The notes: a model not told the origin generated them from the sequence alone. Counted from the stretch's first letter, positions 41,552 to 53,730 are shown. The stretch is DNA of 64,000 nt from Gilliamella bombicola (GCF_900094945.1 NZ_FMAQ01000003.1:1-64000), one strand, 5' to 3'. Program-made: numbers and translations.

Positions 41552-42748
41552 TTATTTCATGCTTTTTTGGATGATACTATCTAACTGTCCTTGAGTAAGC
41601 GTTGTCGGATCGCCAACCATTTCACCTTTCATGGTTTTCCCCATTTCAACACCCGTCAAATTAAGTAAGCCTGTCACGATGACTTGTTCACCAACATCAA
41701 TACCTTTTGTCACAACCCAATAACCACCTATACCAGTATAAACTTGAATATCTTGTCGATATTCAATTGTATTGTCGGATTTCAAAATTTTTGCAGTGTA
41801 CTGACCTTGTTTATTACTGGTAATACCTTGTTGTGGAACAAGTATAGCATTTTTAATATAACCTAATGTCACTTGCGGTTTAACAAACATACCTGGTAAA
41901 ATTTTGTTTTCATTGTTGGCAAATTGAGAGCGTAATGTCACTGTACCTGTAGTTTCGTTTACAGTCATATCTGAAAATTTAATATTACCTGATAGAGCAT
42001 ATTTTGAACCATCGTTAAAAAATAATTCTACATTATTTCCTTTTGCTGGCTCATAAATAACATTTTCATCTTGAAGATACTTATTATAACGAGTAGCCGC
42101 TTCTGTCATATCGACATAAATCGGATCTAGCTGTTGAACTAATGCAAGCGGTGTTGACTGACCAGCTGCGACTAATGCACCTTCAGTTACGCTTGATTTA
42201 CCTATATATCCATCAATTGGTGAATACACTTTCGTATACTCTAAATTAACTTTAGCTGTATGCTCAGCAGCTTGTGCAACTAATACAGCGGCTTCTGCCT
42301 GTTTAGCATCGGCTGCTGCTTTATCGTAATCTTGTTGACTGATTGATTTGGTATTTAGTAACCCAGCATAACGTTTTAGTGTAAGCTGTGCAATATTCGC
42401 ATTTGCTTTGGCACTAGCAACACTAGCAACAGCACTATCATAATTAGCTTGATAAATAGCTGGATCGATTTGATAAAGTGACTGTCCTGCCTTAACATTT
42501 GAACTTTCGTCAAACTCACGCTTTAAAACAATACCGCCGACTTGAGGTCTAATTTCAGCAATTTGAGATGCAACAACCCTACCCGGCAAACTAATTTTTA
42601 GAGTATAGTTTAACGGTTCAACCTTAAACACAGTTACTTTCGGTAATTGATTATTACCGTTTTGTGATTTACCATTATCACAACTTGTTAATAAAAGCAG
42701 ACCGACGCACGCCACTGGCAAGGCTAATAATAGCTTGTTAAATCTCAT
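41552..42748 (-). CDS. acrA: RND efflux periplasmic adaptor lipoprotein AcrA
   Basis: Membrane fusion protein joining the AcrB pump to the outer-membrane channel. The 398 residues (397 in E. coli) have a lipoprotein signal (LLLLTSC, Cys23) with Asp at +2, i.e. inner-membrane anchoring. The lipoyl half-motifs are SLPGRVVASQIAEIRPQVGG and EGALVAAGQSTPLALVQQLD, around a helical hairpin (about residues 95-165) rich in Ala and Lys, followed by beta-barrel and membrane-proximal domains. It is first in the acrAB operon. No acrR lies upstream; the next gene is the divergent zipA. Confidence 0.94.
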   Translation of the reverse strand: MRFNKLLLALPVACVGLLLLTSCDNGKSQNGNNQLPKVTVFKVEPLNYTLKISLPGRVVASQIAEIRPQVGGIVLKREFDESSNVKAGQSLYQIDPAIYQANYDSAVASVASAKANANIAQLTLKRYAGLLNTKSISQQDYDKAAADAKQAEAAVLVAQAAEHTAKVNLEYTKVYSPIDGYIGKSSVTEGALVAAGQSTPLALVQQLDPIYVDMTEAATRYNKYLQDENVIYEPAKGNNVELFFNDGSKYALSGNIKFSDMTVNETTGTVTLRSQFANNENKILPGMFVKPQVTLGYIKNAILVPQQGITSNKQGQYTAKILKSDNTIEYRQDIQVYTGIGGYWVVTKGIDVGEQVIVTGLLNLTGVEMGKTMKGEMVGDPTTLTQGQLDSIIQKSMK

Positions 42749-43150
42749 ATAAAAATGACCTCAGTAAACTTAATAATTATTTTATTTTTTAATAATAATT
42801 CTTATTCAAAAGTGATCGGTAATTTTACAAAAAATATGTATAGATTGTAAGTAGCTTTATCTCTTAATAGCACAGAGTTCTAAAAAATAACTAAGTGAGT
42901 CATCATATTAAAAAAATATATTGATAATTATGATTATTGCTATAAATAAAGTAATATAGACTAACTAATTTTTTGTGCTATAAAGTATCTTAAAGAAAAT
43001 GTTATACTACGAATATCAGATACGGTTGCTTTAATGAAAATTGCTAAGATTAAAGTAAAAATTTACATTGCAGTGCTCCGTAATCATTTTTTTTTAAAAT
43101 ATGATTAAATAATTTGAGTCTATATTTAATTTAATACAGAGATGGTTATT
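42749..43150. other. Divergent intergenic region acrA / zipA
   Basis: About 400 bp of very AT-rich DNA that must hold the acrAB and zipA promoters. I see no ORF of note, no long dyad that would be an AcrR-type operator, and no RNA gene. Where acrR would lie in E. coli there is nothing. Confidence 0.4.
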
Positions 43151-44047
43151 ATGGATAATTTACGTATTGTTCTAATTGTTGTTGCATCCTTGGTCATTAT
43201 TGCATTGCTTATCCACGGATTTTGGATCAATAGAAAAGAACGTTCTTCGCTTTTTAGTTCAAATAAAAAAGGAGAATTTGGACAAAAAACTCAAAAACAT
43301 CAAAACTTATCTATGACTGAAATTGAAGATGATGATGTCATTTTACTCAAACCTAAAACAACAAAAAATAATGAGACTGTTGAAAGTAATGTAGTTATAG
43401 ATGAAGCGATAGAAAAACAAGATAATAAACCTGAACAAAAAGATTTATTTGTTGATAACGACGATCAACAAGAGTCTCATGCAGACAAAGTGCAAGAACC
43501 TGTTATTAACATTAATCGTGATCTTTTTGAAGACGAAAAGGAACTTGAGCCAGCGCAAATTACAAAAGAAAAACAAGTTAATACTAATGACAATAAACAA
43601 AAAACATTAAACATTAACGAAGAACAATCCAAAACCGAAATTATCGTGTTAAATGTCACTGGTCTTAACGGAAAATTACTACAAGGTGATGTATTACTCG
43701 CTAGTATTATGCAATCAGGTTTTCAGTTTGGCGATATGCGAATTTTCCACCGCCATGTAGATCCTGCTGGTAATGGTCCAATATTATTTAGTTTAGCCAA
43801 TATGGTCACACCAGGCTATTTGGATCCTGAAACAATGCATGAGTTTACCACCCCTGGAGTATCTATTTTCATGGTTGCACCGACAGAAGGCAACAACCAA
43901 CAAAACTTTAAATTAATGTTACAGACAGCGCAACGCATAGCAGATGATGTAAACGGTGTGGTATTAGATGATGAACATCACATGCTAACGCCACAAAAGA
44001 TTGACAGCTATAAAGATCGAATAAAAAAGGCCTGTAACGAAATTTAG
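43151..44047 (+). CDS. zipA: Cell division protein ZipA
   Basis: Bitopic inner-membrane protein that tethers FtsZ to the membrane at the division site. Starting at ATG 43151 it has 298 residues (328 in E. coli): an amino-terminal membrane helix ([20 protein letters not shown]), a basic patch ([11 protein letters not shown]), an acidic, Gln/Lys-rich linker (about 40-160) and the carboxyl-terminal FtsZ-binding domain (about 165-298; [40 protein letters not shown]). An ATG three codons upstream is possible but has no spacing for a ribosome binding site. It is followed by ligA, as in E. coli. Confidence 0.93.
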   Translation: MDNLRIVLIVVASLVIIALLIHGFWINRKERSSLFSSNKKGEFGQKTQKHQNLSMTEIEDDDVILLKPKTTKNNETVESNVVIDEAIEKQDNKPEQKDLFVDNDDQQESHADKVQEPVININRDLFEDEKELEPAQITKEKQVNTNDNKQKTLNINEEQSKTEIIVLNVTGLNGKLLQGDVLLASIMQSGFQFGDMRIFHRHVDPAGNGPILFSLANMVTPGYLDPETMHEFTTPGVSIFMVAPTEGNNQQNFKLMLQTAQRIADDVNGVVLDDEHHMLTPQKIDSYKDRIKKACNEI

Positions 44048-44213
44048 CCACAATATTTTCAGCAAATCTTTAACAAAACGTCACCAATCTAGGTTGGTGA
44101 CTACAAATAAATATTAAACGTATTTATTTAAATGACTTAATTTGGCTATGCATTATTCACAGTTAAATTAATGCAATTGTAATGATTTCCCCAAACCCTA
44201 CGTTTTAATTTAA

Positions 44214-46304
<2,091 letters not shown>

Positions 46305-46371
46305 AAATAAACCCCACTGGTACTCGTTAATCGATTGATTAAAAAAAGTATCAAAAAACAAGGAGGAAGTT

Positions 46372-46887
46372 ATGCCTTTACTAGATAGTTTTAAAGTTGA
46401 TCACACCAAGATGAAAGCCCCTTTTGTACGAATTGCAAAAACAATGGCAACCCCAAAAGGTGATAATATTACTGTATTTGATCTACGATTTACTATTCCA
46501 AACAAAGATAATCTACCTGAAAAAGGGATTCATACATTAGAACATTTATTTGCAGGCTTTATGCGCGACCATCTTAACAGTGATAAAGTTGAAATAATAG
46601 ATATTTCACCGATGGGATGTCGTACAGGCTTTTATATGAGCTTAATTGGCAAGCCAGACGAAACATTAATAGTTGATGCATGGTTAAAATCAATGCATGA
46701 TGTATTAAATGTTAAATCGCAAAATCAGATCCCAGAATTAAATGAATATCAATGTGGCACTTATAAAATGCATTCATTAGATGAAGCCAAAACCATCGCC
46801 GAAAAAATTATAAAATGTGGTATTTGCATATGCCATAACGATGAAATCGCGTTAACGGATGAACAGCTTGCTAAACTTAATCACTAG
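46372..46887 (+). CDS. luxS: S-ribosylhomocysteine lyase LuxS
   Basis: Fe/Zn enzyme that splits S-ribosylhomocysteine into homocysteine and DPD, the precursor of the autoinducer AI-2, and recycles the S-adenosylhomocysteine backbone. The 171 residues (171 in E. coli) have the metal motif HTLEH (residues 54-58), [10 protein letters not shown], and the catalytic/metal Cys region in NEYQCGTYK. The ribosome binding site is acaaggaggaagtt. The small tautomerase follows 9 bp later, so the two are probably co-transcribed. No lsr uptake genes are in the window. Confidence 0.97.
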   Translation: MPLLDSFKVDHTKMKAPFVRIAKTMATPKGDNITVFDLRFTIPNKDNLPEKGIHTLEHLFAGFMRDHLNSDKVEIIDISPMGCRTGFYMSLIGKPDETLIVDAWLKSMHDVLNVKSQNQIPELNEYQCGTYKMHSLDEAKTIAEKIIKCGICICHNDEIALTDEQLAKLNH

Positions 46888-46896
46888 GAGATATCT

Positions 46897-47085
46897 ATGC
46901 CAAACGTTGTCATCGATTTTTTAGAAGGTCGCACTATAGAACAAAAAAGAGAAATGGCAAAACGTGTAACAAATGCCATTGTCGAAACGCTTAACTGCAA
47001 ACCCGAAGCAGTTCAAATCATCATGCATGAAATATCAAAAGATCAGATTGCTAATGGTGGCGTGCTACGCTGTGATAAGGACTGA
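46897..47085 (+). CDS. 4-oxalocrotonate tautomerase-family protein
   Basis: A 62-residue member of the 4-OT tautomerase superfamily. Pro2, which becomes the amino-terminal catalytic Pro after Met removal, is present, and the pattern PNVVIDFLEGRTIEQKREMA is typical of 60-62-residue hexameric 4-OT-like enzymes. The usual Arg11 equivalent is present in EGR. The physiological substrate cannot be told from sequence, and no aromatic meta-cleavage genes are near. It lies 9 bp after luxS with ribosome binding site aggagatatct. Confidence 0.85.
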   Translation: MPNVVIDFLEGRTIEQKREMAKRVTNAIVETLNCKPEAVQIIMHEISKDQIANGGVLRCDKD

Positions 47086-47149
47086 TTTTAACATGACCCA
47101 ATTAATGGCAAAATAAGTTAAAAACATTTTTTAGATATTAAGACGCTTA

Positions 47150-47184
47150 AAAATCTCAAAATATAAAATATATTTTGAGATTTT
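47150..47184. terminator. AT-rich hairpin between convergent tautomerase gene and ribA
   Basis: A 14-bp perfect stem, aaaatctcaaaata / tattttgagatttt, with a 7-nt loop. Its A-rich left and T-rich right arms make it a plausible bidirectional terminator, though no long T-run follows. Confidence 0.65.
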
Positions 47185-47206
47185 AGGTTATTATTTACTT
47201 AAATTA

Positions 47207-47818
47207 TCAATGATTGCAATGACTGTGATGCAAATGAAGTAAATGCCCCATTTTATTGGCTTTGGTTTCTAAGTAGTGTTCATTATCTGGATTTTCGCCA
47301 ACTTCCAATGGTTCTCGTTGCGTAATTTTAATGCCAGACTGCTCAAGCACTCTTATTTTTTCTGGGTTATTGGTTAATAAACGAATTTGTGATACTCCTA
47401 GTAAAGTCAGTATGTCTGCACATAAAGTAAAATCGCGCTCATCCGCCGCAAAACCTAATTGTTCATTAGCTTCAACCGTATCTAAACCTTGATCTTGCAA
47501 TGCATAAGCTCTAATTTTATTCAATAAACCAATATTACGCCCTTCTTGACGATGATAAATTAAAATTCCCTTACCTTCTTTTGCTATTTGTTTTAAGGCC
47601 GCTTCTAACTGAAAGCCACAATCACAGCGTAAACTAAAAAGCGCATCACCGGTTAAACATTCAGAATGAATTCTTGTAAGAATGGGTATATCGCCAGAAA
47701 TATCGCCAAAAATCAATGCTACATGATCCTTTTTTGTTGCAATTTCTTCAAATCCTACAATAGTGAAACATCCCCATGGGGTTGGTAGTTTCGCTTGTGC
47801 AACACGTTTTAATTGCAT
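47207..47818 (-). CDS. ribA: GTP cyclohydrolase II
   Basis: First enzyme of riboflavin synthesis: opens GTP to the diaminopyrimidine intermediate, formate and pyrophosphate. The 203 residues (196 in E. coli) have [20 protein letters not shown] (zinc cysteines and catalytic region), [20 protein letters not shown] and [17 protein letters not shown]. It is a stand-alone RibA without the RibB domain, and its tail is His-rich (HLHHSHCNH). It is divergent from pgpB with a 101-bp gap, the E. coli neighbourhood. I saw no FMN riboswitch upstream. Confidence 0.96.
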   Translation of the reverse strand: MQLKRVAQAKLPTPWGCFTIVGFEEIATKKDHVALIFGDISGDIPILTRIHSECLTGDALFSLRCDCGFQLEAALKQIAKEGKGILIYHRQEGRNIGLLNKIRAYALQDQGLDTVEANEQLGFAADERDFTLCADILTLLGVSQIRLLTNNPEKIRVLEQSGIKITQREPLEVGENPDNEHYLETKANKMGHLLHLHHSHCNH

Positions 47819-47919
47819 TATTGTCTCCGTTTTAAATAAAACATAGCTAAGATTTTATAAAAATAAATCTATCTTATATGCTAAAATATTAAGCAATTTG
47901 TACTTAATTGAGTTTATAA

Positions 47920-48639
47920 ATGGGGTTAGTAATAAAAAAAACAATAGCCATATTGGCTATTTTCTTAGTTGTGCCTTTAGTTATTATAGCTATAAATTGG
48001 CATTGGCAACCAGCATCATTAAATGATACATCTAAATATTTATTCGTAGTAACTGAAACAGCAAGTTTTCCTTGGGCAATAATTACATCAACAATTTTAT
48101 TCTTAGTATTTTGTCTATTATTACCCAGTAAAACGAAAAAAAGAATTATATTATTATGGTTACTTCTTGTTAGCGCAATATTAAGTGGGCAGACAATTAA
48201 AAGTTTTTTAAAATCGCAGACTGCCGAATCAAGACCTTATGTACTTTGGATGGCAAAAGAATTTAATATTAGTAACCAACAATTTTATTCGAAATCAGAA
48301 TCAGAAAGAAAGGAACTTATTGAGCAGTTATTTAAAAATTCATCCACAATTCCAAGTTGGTTATCTAACCACTGGCAAAATGAAACTGGATTTGCTTTTC
48401 CTTCTGGACATACTTTATTTGCTGTGACTTGGGCATTTTTGGCTTTAACATTACTTAAATTTAAACAGCATTATGTGATAGTATCAATTACCATTATTTG
48501 GTCGATATTAATTGAAATTAGCCGGCTATACCTAGGAATGCACAGCCCGATTGATCTAATAACAAGCATATTAATTGCTTGGATAATTTCATTAATCAGC
48601 TATTTTTATGCTAGAAAATGGCATATAGTAGACAAATAA
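47920..48639 (+). CDS. pgpB: Phosphatidylglycerophosphatase B (PAP2 family)
   Basis: Inner-membrane lipid phosphatase acting on phosphatidylglycerophosphate, undecaprenyl pyrophosphate and related lipids with an active site facing the periplasm. The 239 residues (254 in E. coli) carry the three PAP2 motifs: KSFLKSQTAESRPYV (motif 1), FPSGHTLFAV (motif 2, catalytic His) and SRLYLGMHSPIDL (motif 3), plus about six hydrophobic segments. It heads pgpB-lapA-lapB as in E. coli. Confidence 0.93.
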   Translation: MGLVIKKTIAILAIFLVVPLVIIAINWHWQPASLNDTSKYLFVVTETASFPWAIITSTILFLVFCLLLPSKTKKRIILLWLLLVSAILSGQTIKSFLKSQTAESRPYVLWMAKEFNISNQQFYSKSESERKELIEQLFKNSSTIPSWLSNHWQNETGFAFPSGHTLFAVTWAFLALTLLKFKQHYVIVSITIIWSILIEISRLYLGMHSPIDLITSILIAWIISLISYFYARKWHIVDK

Positions 48640-48688
48640 TTTTTGAATATCATTGATAACTGCTTAACTAAAAAGAAAGGTCAACATT

Positions 48689-48994
48689 ATGAAATTTGTT
48701 ATATCAATTTTATTGATAATTATCATCTTTGCTATCTCGATAGCAATAGGTTCAGCTAATGATCAAATAGTAACTTTTAATTATTTAATAGCTAAAACTG
48801 AAATCCGCTTATCGGTATTGTTAGCCATTTTATTTGGTTCCGGTTTTATTGTTGGTTGGGTATTAACAGGCGTATTCTTTTTAAAATCTAAATTCCAACA
48901 TTCATCAACAAAACGTAAACTAAATAAATTACAAAAAAAATATGATGAAGGCGTAACTAATCATCAACAAACAAACTTAACTAAAACCAATTAA
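48689..48994 (+). CDS. lapA: Lipopolysaccharide assembly protein LapA (YciS)
   Basis: Small inner-membrane partner of LapB in control of LPS synthesis. The 101 residues (102 in E. coli) have two hydrophobic helices (about 2-20 and 42-65), with the DUF1049 pattern ANDQIVTFNYLIAKTEIRLS between them and a basic tail. The ribosome binding site is aaagaaaggtcaaca. It lies 49 bp after pgpB and 13 bp before lapB. Confidence 0.92.
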   Translation: MKFVISILLIIIIFAISIAIGSANDQIVTFNYLIAKTEIRLSVLLAILFGSGFIVGWVLTGVFFLKSKFQHSSTKRKLNKLQKKYDEGVTNHQQTNLTKTN

Positions 48995-49007
48995 GAATTA
49001 GATTACT

Positions 49008-50186
49008 ATGTTTGAACTGTTATTTCTGCTACTTCCCATTGCCGCCGCATACGGCTGGTATATGGGCGACAGAAATGCAAAACAAAAACATCTAAACGAA
49101 TCTAACCGACTATCTCGTGAATATGTAGATGGTTTAAATTTTCTATTGTCTAACCAAAAAGACAAAGCTGTCGATCTTTTCTTAGACCTGTTAAAAGAAG
49201 ATGATGGCACACTTGAAGCACATTTAACATTAGGAAACCTATTTCGCTCTCGGGGGGAACTTGATAGAGCGATACACATTCACCAAGCACTTTTAGAAAG
49301 CTCGTCTTTAACATTTGAACAACGATTATTAGCTATTCAACAACTGGGGCGTGATTATATGGTTGCAGGTCTTTACGATCGTGCCGAAGAGATGTTTTTG
49401 CAACTCATTGATGAAGAAGACTTTCAACAACAAGCATTACAGCAACTTATCATCATATACCAATCAACCAGTGAATGGATAAATGCCATCAATATGGCAA
49501 CTAGACTAGTCAAACTTGGCAATGAAAAATACAAAACCGATATCGCACAATTTTATTGTGAACTAGCATCACAAGCTATTGCTAATGATGATCTTGATAA
49601 GGCAAATAGCTTATTACAAAAATCAGCAATGGCTGATGCTAAATGTGCTCGCACTTCGCTCATGTTGGGTCGAGTTCTTATGGTACAAGATAAAACAGAG
49701 CAAGCTATCCAATCTTTTCAACAAATATTGCAACAAGACAAAGCTTTTGTTGGCGAAGCACTACCTTTATTAAAAGAGTGTTATTTAAAACTAAATAACC
49801 AACATTCATTTCAGCAATTTTTACAATTATGTGTCGATCAAGATACCGGTAATGTTGCCGAGTTGATGCTTGCTGATCTTATTGAAAAACAAAAAGGTTT
49901 AGATTCTGCACAATACTTCATGTATCGTGAATTACTTAAACATCCTAACTTAAAAGGATTTTATCGACTAATGAACTATCATGTTGCTGATGCAGAACAA
50001 GGTAAAGCCAAAGAAAGCCTTTTACTTTTAAGAAACATGGTTGGCGAACAGATAAAAACTGTGCCCAATTACCGATGTCAAAAATGTGGATTCACAGTTA
50101 ACTCAATCTACTGGTTATGCCCTGCTTGCCGTTCGTGGTCGACAATAAAACCTGTTCGTGATTTTGAACAACATTCAGATAAATAA
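49008..50186 (+). CDS. lapB: Lipopolysaccharide assembly protein LapB (YciM)
   Basis: TPR protein anchored in the inner membrane that controls LpxC degradation and LPS assembly. The 392 residues (389 in E. coli) have an amino-terminal membrane helix (MFELLFLLLPIAAAYGWYMG), DRNAKQKH, a series of tetratricopeptide repeats (about 50-340; e.g. LTLGNLFRSRGELDRAIHIH) and a rubredoxin-type metal site with Cys357, Cys360, Cys371 and Cys374. It is coupled to lapA, and ycfH follows 13 bp later; in E. coli pyrF follows instead. Confidence 0.95.
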   Translation: MFELLFLLLPIAAAYGWYMGDRNAKQKHLNESNRLSREYVDGLNFLLSNQKDKAVDLFLDLLKEDDGTLEAHLTLGNLFRSRGELDRAIHIHQALLESSSLTFEQRLLAIQQLGRDYMVAGLYDRAEEMFLQLIDEEDFQQQALQQLIIIYQSTSEWINAINMATRLVKLGNEKYKTDIAQFYCELASQAIANDDLDKANSLLQKSAMADAKCARTSLMLGRVLMVQDKTEQAIQSFQQILQQDKAFVGEALPLLKECYLKLNNQHSFQQFLQLCVDQDTGNVAELMLADLIEKQKGLDSAQYFMYRELLKHPNLKGFYRLMNYHVADAEQGKAKESLLLLRNMVGEQIKTVPNYRCQKCGFTVNSIYWLCPACRSWSTIKPVRDFEQHSDK

Positions 50187-50199
50187 AAAAGAGATTTTT

Positions 50200-50985
50200 A
50201 TGTTTTTAATTGACTCTCACTGTCATTTAGATAGTTTAGACCTTAGTACTAAATCTATCAAAGATGTATTACAAGAAGCTACCAACAACGACGTTAAACA
50301 TTGCCTAAGCGTGGCAACAACACTGTCGGGCTATGAATCTATGAAACATAAGCTTACACCTTATCAAAACCAATGCTCTTTTTCGTGTGGAATTCACCCA
50401 CTTAATCTTGATGACGAAATATACGATGCCGAGCGTTTTCAAAAGTTAGCCCAAGAAGATAACGTCGTAGCACTAGGTGAAACAGGTCTTGACTATTATT
50501 ACCAACAAGACAATTTAGAGCAACAACAAGAGAATTTTAAAGAGCATATTCGATTAGGTCGAAAACTAAGTAAGCCCGTCATTGTCCATACACGTAATGC
50601 CAAAGAAGATACCTTAACAATCTTAAAAAATGAGCATGTTCATTCTGGCGTGTTGCACTGCTTCACAGAAGATATCGAAACAGCAAAACAACTATTAGAT
50701 ATCGGTTTTTATATCTCATTTTCAGGGATTATCACCTTTAAAAATGCCGAAGCTCTACGCGAAGTTGCCAAATATGTACCGCTTGATCGTATCTTGATCG
50801 AAACCGACTCACCTTATCTTGCCCCCGTTCCATACCGAGGCAAAGAAAACCAACCCGCTTATGTTCGTGAAGTTGCGCAATATTTATCTGCTTTAAAAGG
50901 TGTCTCTTTAGAAGAGATAGCGCAAAAGACCACATCTAACTTTTGTCAATTATTCAATCTTCAAGGAAAATTAAATGAATTATAA
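50200..50985 (+). CDS. ycfH: TatD-family metal-dependent hydrolase YcfH
   Basis: Cytoplasmic metallohydrolase with a TIM barrel; TatD relatives have DNase activity, and the role of YcfH is not settled. Starting at ATG 50200 it has 261 residues (265 in E. coli): SHCHLD (His7, His9), GIHPLN, GETGLDYYY (metal Glu), VHTRNAKEDT, VLHCFTE and ETDSPYLAPVPYRGKENQP. A start 14 codons upstream lies inside lapB and lacks family-like sequence; MFLIDSHCHLD is the usual amino terminus. It overlaps roxA by 11 bp. Confidence 0.94.
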   Translation: MFLIDSHCHLDSLDLSTKSIKDVLQEATNNDVKHCLSVATTLSGYESMKHKLTPYQNQCSFSCGIHPLNLDDEIYDAERFQKLAQEDNVVALGETGLDYYYQQDNLEQQQENFKEHIRLGRKLSKPVIVHTRNAKEDTLTILKNEHVHSGVLHCFTEDIETAKQLLDIGFYISFSGIITFKNAEALREVAKYVPLDRILIETDSPYLAPVPYRGKENQPAYVREVAQYLSALKGVSLEEIAQKTTSNFCQLFNLQGKLNEL

Positions 50986-52087
50986 ATTAGCCATTGATTG
51001 GGATGATTTTTTAACAAACTATTGGCAAAAAAAACCGGTAATCCTACGCAAAGCATTTGCGCATTTTATTGATCCTATTACACCAGACGAACTCGCTGGC
51101 CTAGCGATGGAAGAAGAAATCGATAGCCGTATTGTTTCTAATAAAGATGGGGTTTGGGATGCTAGATTTGGACCATTTACTCAATATGATAACTTAGGCG
51201 AAGATCATTGGAGTTTGCTAGTACAAGCTGTTGATCACTGGCACGAGCAAGCAGCCACCCTACTTGAGCCTTTTAAATGCATGCCACAATGGCAATTTGA
51301 TGATCTAATGATTTCTTACGCAACACAAGGTGCTGGCGTTGGACCCCATATCGATAATTATGATGTATTTATTATTCAAGGAATGGGTAGCAGGCGTTGG
51401 CAAGTTGGCGATCGCAACCAACATTATAAACAATTTAATGCACATAAAGCATTATTACATGTTGAACAATATCAACCCATCATTGATGAAGAAATCACCG
51501 CTGGCGACATCTTATACATTCCACTAGGTTGTCCGCATAATGGCACATCCATTGGTGAATCACTAAGTTATTCTGTTGGTTTTATGACACGAACCTCACA
51601 AGAGCTATTAAGTAGCTTTGCCGATTATGTCATTGATAATCTGCCAAATGGTATTTATTATCAAGATCCAGATTTAAAACGACCTAAAGATCCATACCAA
51701 GTTCAGCCTTATGAACTAACAAAACTACAAGATCAAATCATCGATTTAATCAAAAAACCAGAGTTATTTAACGATTGGTTCGGTAAACACATTACACTAC
51801 CAATGCACGATTTAAATATTGTACCAGTTGAACCACCATACGATTATAACGAATTTGAATCGCTACTAAAAAATGGAGCAGAACTAAACCGAGTACCAAG
51901 TATTCGAATCCTTAAGGTGGGCGATTGTGGCTACATCCATGGCGAACAAATTAATCTACCAATGCCCGTCATTGATCTTCTTTGTAAAACTGAAACACTC
52001 TATTACGAGCAGTTACAAGATAAAGACACACTTCAAGTCATGCTTGATCTTGTTAATAAAGGCTATTGGTACTTTGCCGAAGAATAA
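50975..52087 (+). CDS. roxA: Ribosomal protein L16 arginine hydroxylase (YcfD/RoxA)
   Basis: Fe(II)/2-oxoglutarate-dependent JmjC-type oxygenase that hydroxylates an Arg of ribosomal protein L16. The 370 residues (373 in E. coli) have the cupin core with the metal motif GPHIDNYDVF (His125, Asp127) and the distal His region in YIPLGCPHNGTSIGESLSYS. WQKKPVILRKAF near the amino end and SNKDGVWDARFGPF are typical of this family. Its ATG lies 11 bp inside ycfH, so the two are translationally coupled. Confidence 0.94.
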   Translation: MNYKLAIDWDDFLTNYWQKKPVILRKAFAHFIDPITPDELAGLAMEEEIDSRIVSNKDGVWDARFGPFTQYDNLGEDHWSLLVQAVDHWHEQAATLLEPFKCMPQWQFDDLMISYATQGAGVGPHIDNYDVFIIQGMGSRRWQVGDRNQHYKQFNAHKALLHVEQYQPIIDEEITAGDILYIPLGCPHNGTSIGESLSYSVGFMTRTSQELLSSFADYVIDNLPNGIYYQDPDLKRPKDPYQVQPYELTKLQDQIIDLIKKPELFNDWFGKHITLPMHDLNIVPVEPPYDYNEFESLLKNGAELNRVPSIRILKVGDCGYIHGEQINLPMPVIDLLCKTETLYYEQLQDKDTLQVMLDLVNKGYWYFAEE

Positions 52088-52096
52088 CATCACATC

Positions 52097-52120
52097 TCTG
52101 CCGATAATAAAATCGGCAGA
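52097..52120 (+). terminator. Hairpin after roxA
   Basis: A 9-bp perfect stem, tctgccgat / atcggcaga, with a 6-nt loop, 10 bp after the roxA stop. No T-run follows directly (taaaac), so it is a weak intrinsic terminator or an mRNA 3'-end stabiliser. Confidence 0.5.
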
Positions 52121-52272
52121 TAAAACGACTATTTAGTGCTTTAAGCTTGGCTTTTTTTAACTTTTAAGGATATACTTGCCCCGCTTTAATTTACCCGCCG
52201 TTTAATCGAAAATTAAACATCATAAAATGGAAATTTTAAGTAACTATCTAATTTTAAAAACTAGAGGTATAC

Positions 52273-53514
52273 ATGAAAACCGAAGCAAACGCAGTCCTGC
52301 AAGCAGAAAGTGAAAGCAAATGCACAACTCCATATCAAAAAAGAACCCTATTTGCATCTACTGTTGGTTACGCACTAGATGGCATGGATATGATGATTTT
52401 AGGTGTTTGTTTTAGTCTAATTTCAGTCAGCTTCAACTTAACAAAAACAGATTTAGGCACTTTAACCTCAGTAACTTTACTTGGCGCCGTATTAGGTGGC
52501 ATTTTATTTGGTGTACTTGCCGATAAATATGGTCGAGTAAGGGTCTTTTCATGGACTATTTTGATATTCTCTCTTTTTACTGGATTATGTGCAATTTCAC
52601 CTAATTACGAGTGCTTTTTAATATTTCGCTTTTTAAGTGGACTTGGCCTAGGTGGTGAATTTGGGATTGGCATGACTTTAGTTTCTGAAAGTTGGCCTAA
52701 AAATAAACGCTCAAGAGCAACATCTATCGTTGCATTAGGCTTTCAAGTCGGTATCATTTTAGCCGCATTAACCGTCAATTTTATTGGTGAAATTCATGGT
52801 TGGCGCTGGGCTTTTGCCATGGGTGTGCTACCTGCGCTATTTGTCGCTTGGACACGTAAAGGTCTAAAAGAACCAGAAATCTGGCAAAATCTAAAAGACC
52901 AAAACAAAAACAAAATAGCCGTTGGCAAATTATTTAAAAACCCAAGAACCATAGCAACCACAATAGGATTAACCATCGCTTGTGCAGTACAAAACTTCGG
53001 TTTTTATGGACTTATGGTTTGGATGCCAAATATGATTGCAACTGAGCTCAAATTGCCATTTAAAAATACTATGTTTTGGACTATTTCAACCACTATAGGT
53101 ATGTCATTAGGAATTCTAATTTTTGGTTGGTTATGTGATAAGTTTGGTCGTCGCCCTTCTTATATCTTCTTTTTATTCATATCCGCCGTTTCAATTTGGT
53201 TCTATTTTCATCAAACCGACATGTTTATATTAATTATCTTTGGATCAGTAATTGGCTTCTTTGTCAATGGCATGATGGGTGGATATGGCGCGCTACTTGC
53301 TGAACATTACCCAACAGATGCCCGTTCAAGTGCTGAAAATATTATTTTCAATGTCGGTCGAGGCATTGCCGGTGTATCACAAGTACTAATTGCTTATTTA
53401 GCCACCGTTTACTCAATTAGCTACGCATTAGCTTTACTGTCTGCCGCTTATTTATTATCGGCTGCTGCATTTGTCTTTTTAATACCTGAAACAAAAGGCA
53501 AAGAACTCGAATAA
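52273..53514 (+). CDS. MFS transporter, metabolite:H+ symporter type
   Basis: A 413-residue inner-membrane protein with about 12 hydrophobic segments. The family signature GVLADKYGRVRVF between helices 2 and 3, LSGLGLGGEFGIGMTLVSE in helix 4, WRWAFAMGVLPA and CDKFGRRPSYI place it in the sugar-porter/aromatic-acid-type branch that includes NanT-like, ShiA-like and YaaU-like carriers. DGMDMMILG in helix 1 has the acidic residue typical of the aromatic acid:H+ symporters. The substrate cannot be read from sequence. It is monocistronic with a terminator behind it; the aminotransferase downstream may be functionally linked, but has its own 5' region. Confidence 0.8.
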   Translation: MKTEANAVLQAESESKCTTPYQKRTLFASTVGYALDGMDMMILGVCFSLISVSFNLTKTDLGTLTSVTLLGAVLGGILFGVLADKYGRVRVFSWTILIFSLFTGLCAISPNYECFLIFRFLSGLGLGGEFGIGMTLVSESWPKNKRSRATSIVALGFQVGIILAALTVNFIGEIHGWRWAFAMGVLPALFVAWTRKGLKEPEIWQNLKDQNKNKIAVGKLFKNPRTIATTIGLTIACAVQNFGFYGLMVWMPNMIATELKLPFKNTMFWTISTTIGMSLGILIFGWLCDKFGRRPSYIFFLFISAVSIWFYFHQTDMFILIIFGSVIGFFVNGMMGGYGALLAEHYPTDARSSAENIIFNVGRGIAGVSQVLIAYLATVYSISYALALLSAAYLLSAAAFVFLIPETKGKELE

Positions 53515-53524
53515 AATGACACAC

Positions 53525-53551
53525 AAACAGGGCAATTGCCCTGTTTTTTTT
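53525..53551 (+). terminator. Rho-independent terminator after the MFS gene
   Basis: Stem aaacagggc / gccctgttt with an aatt loop, then a T-run of about seven. Confidence 0.93.
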
Positions 53552-53730
53552 ATGCGAGTCACTTTAATTACCTCAAACACTCTTAAATTGTTTAATTTGT
53601 TTTAATGACAAATTAAATACGCCATATTATATTGTCGATATTCAAATCATTTTAAACAAAAGCATTATTGGTCAAGATATAGTGACGAACTAATAAAACT
53701 AACTATCAACAAAAATTAAGGTGTGTATTT

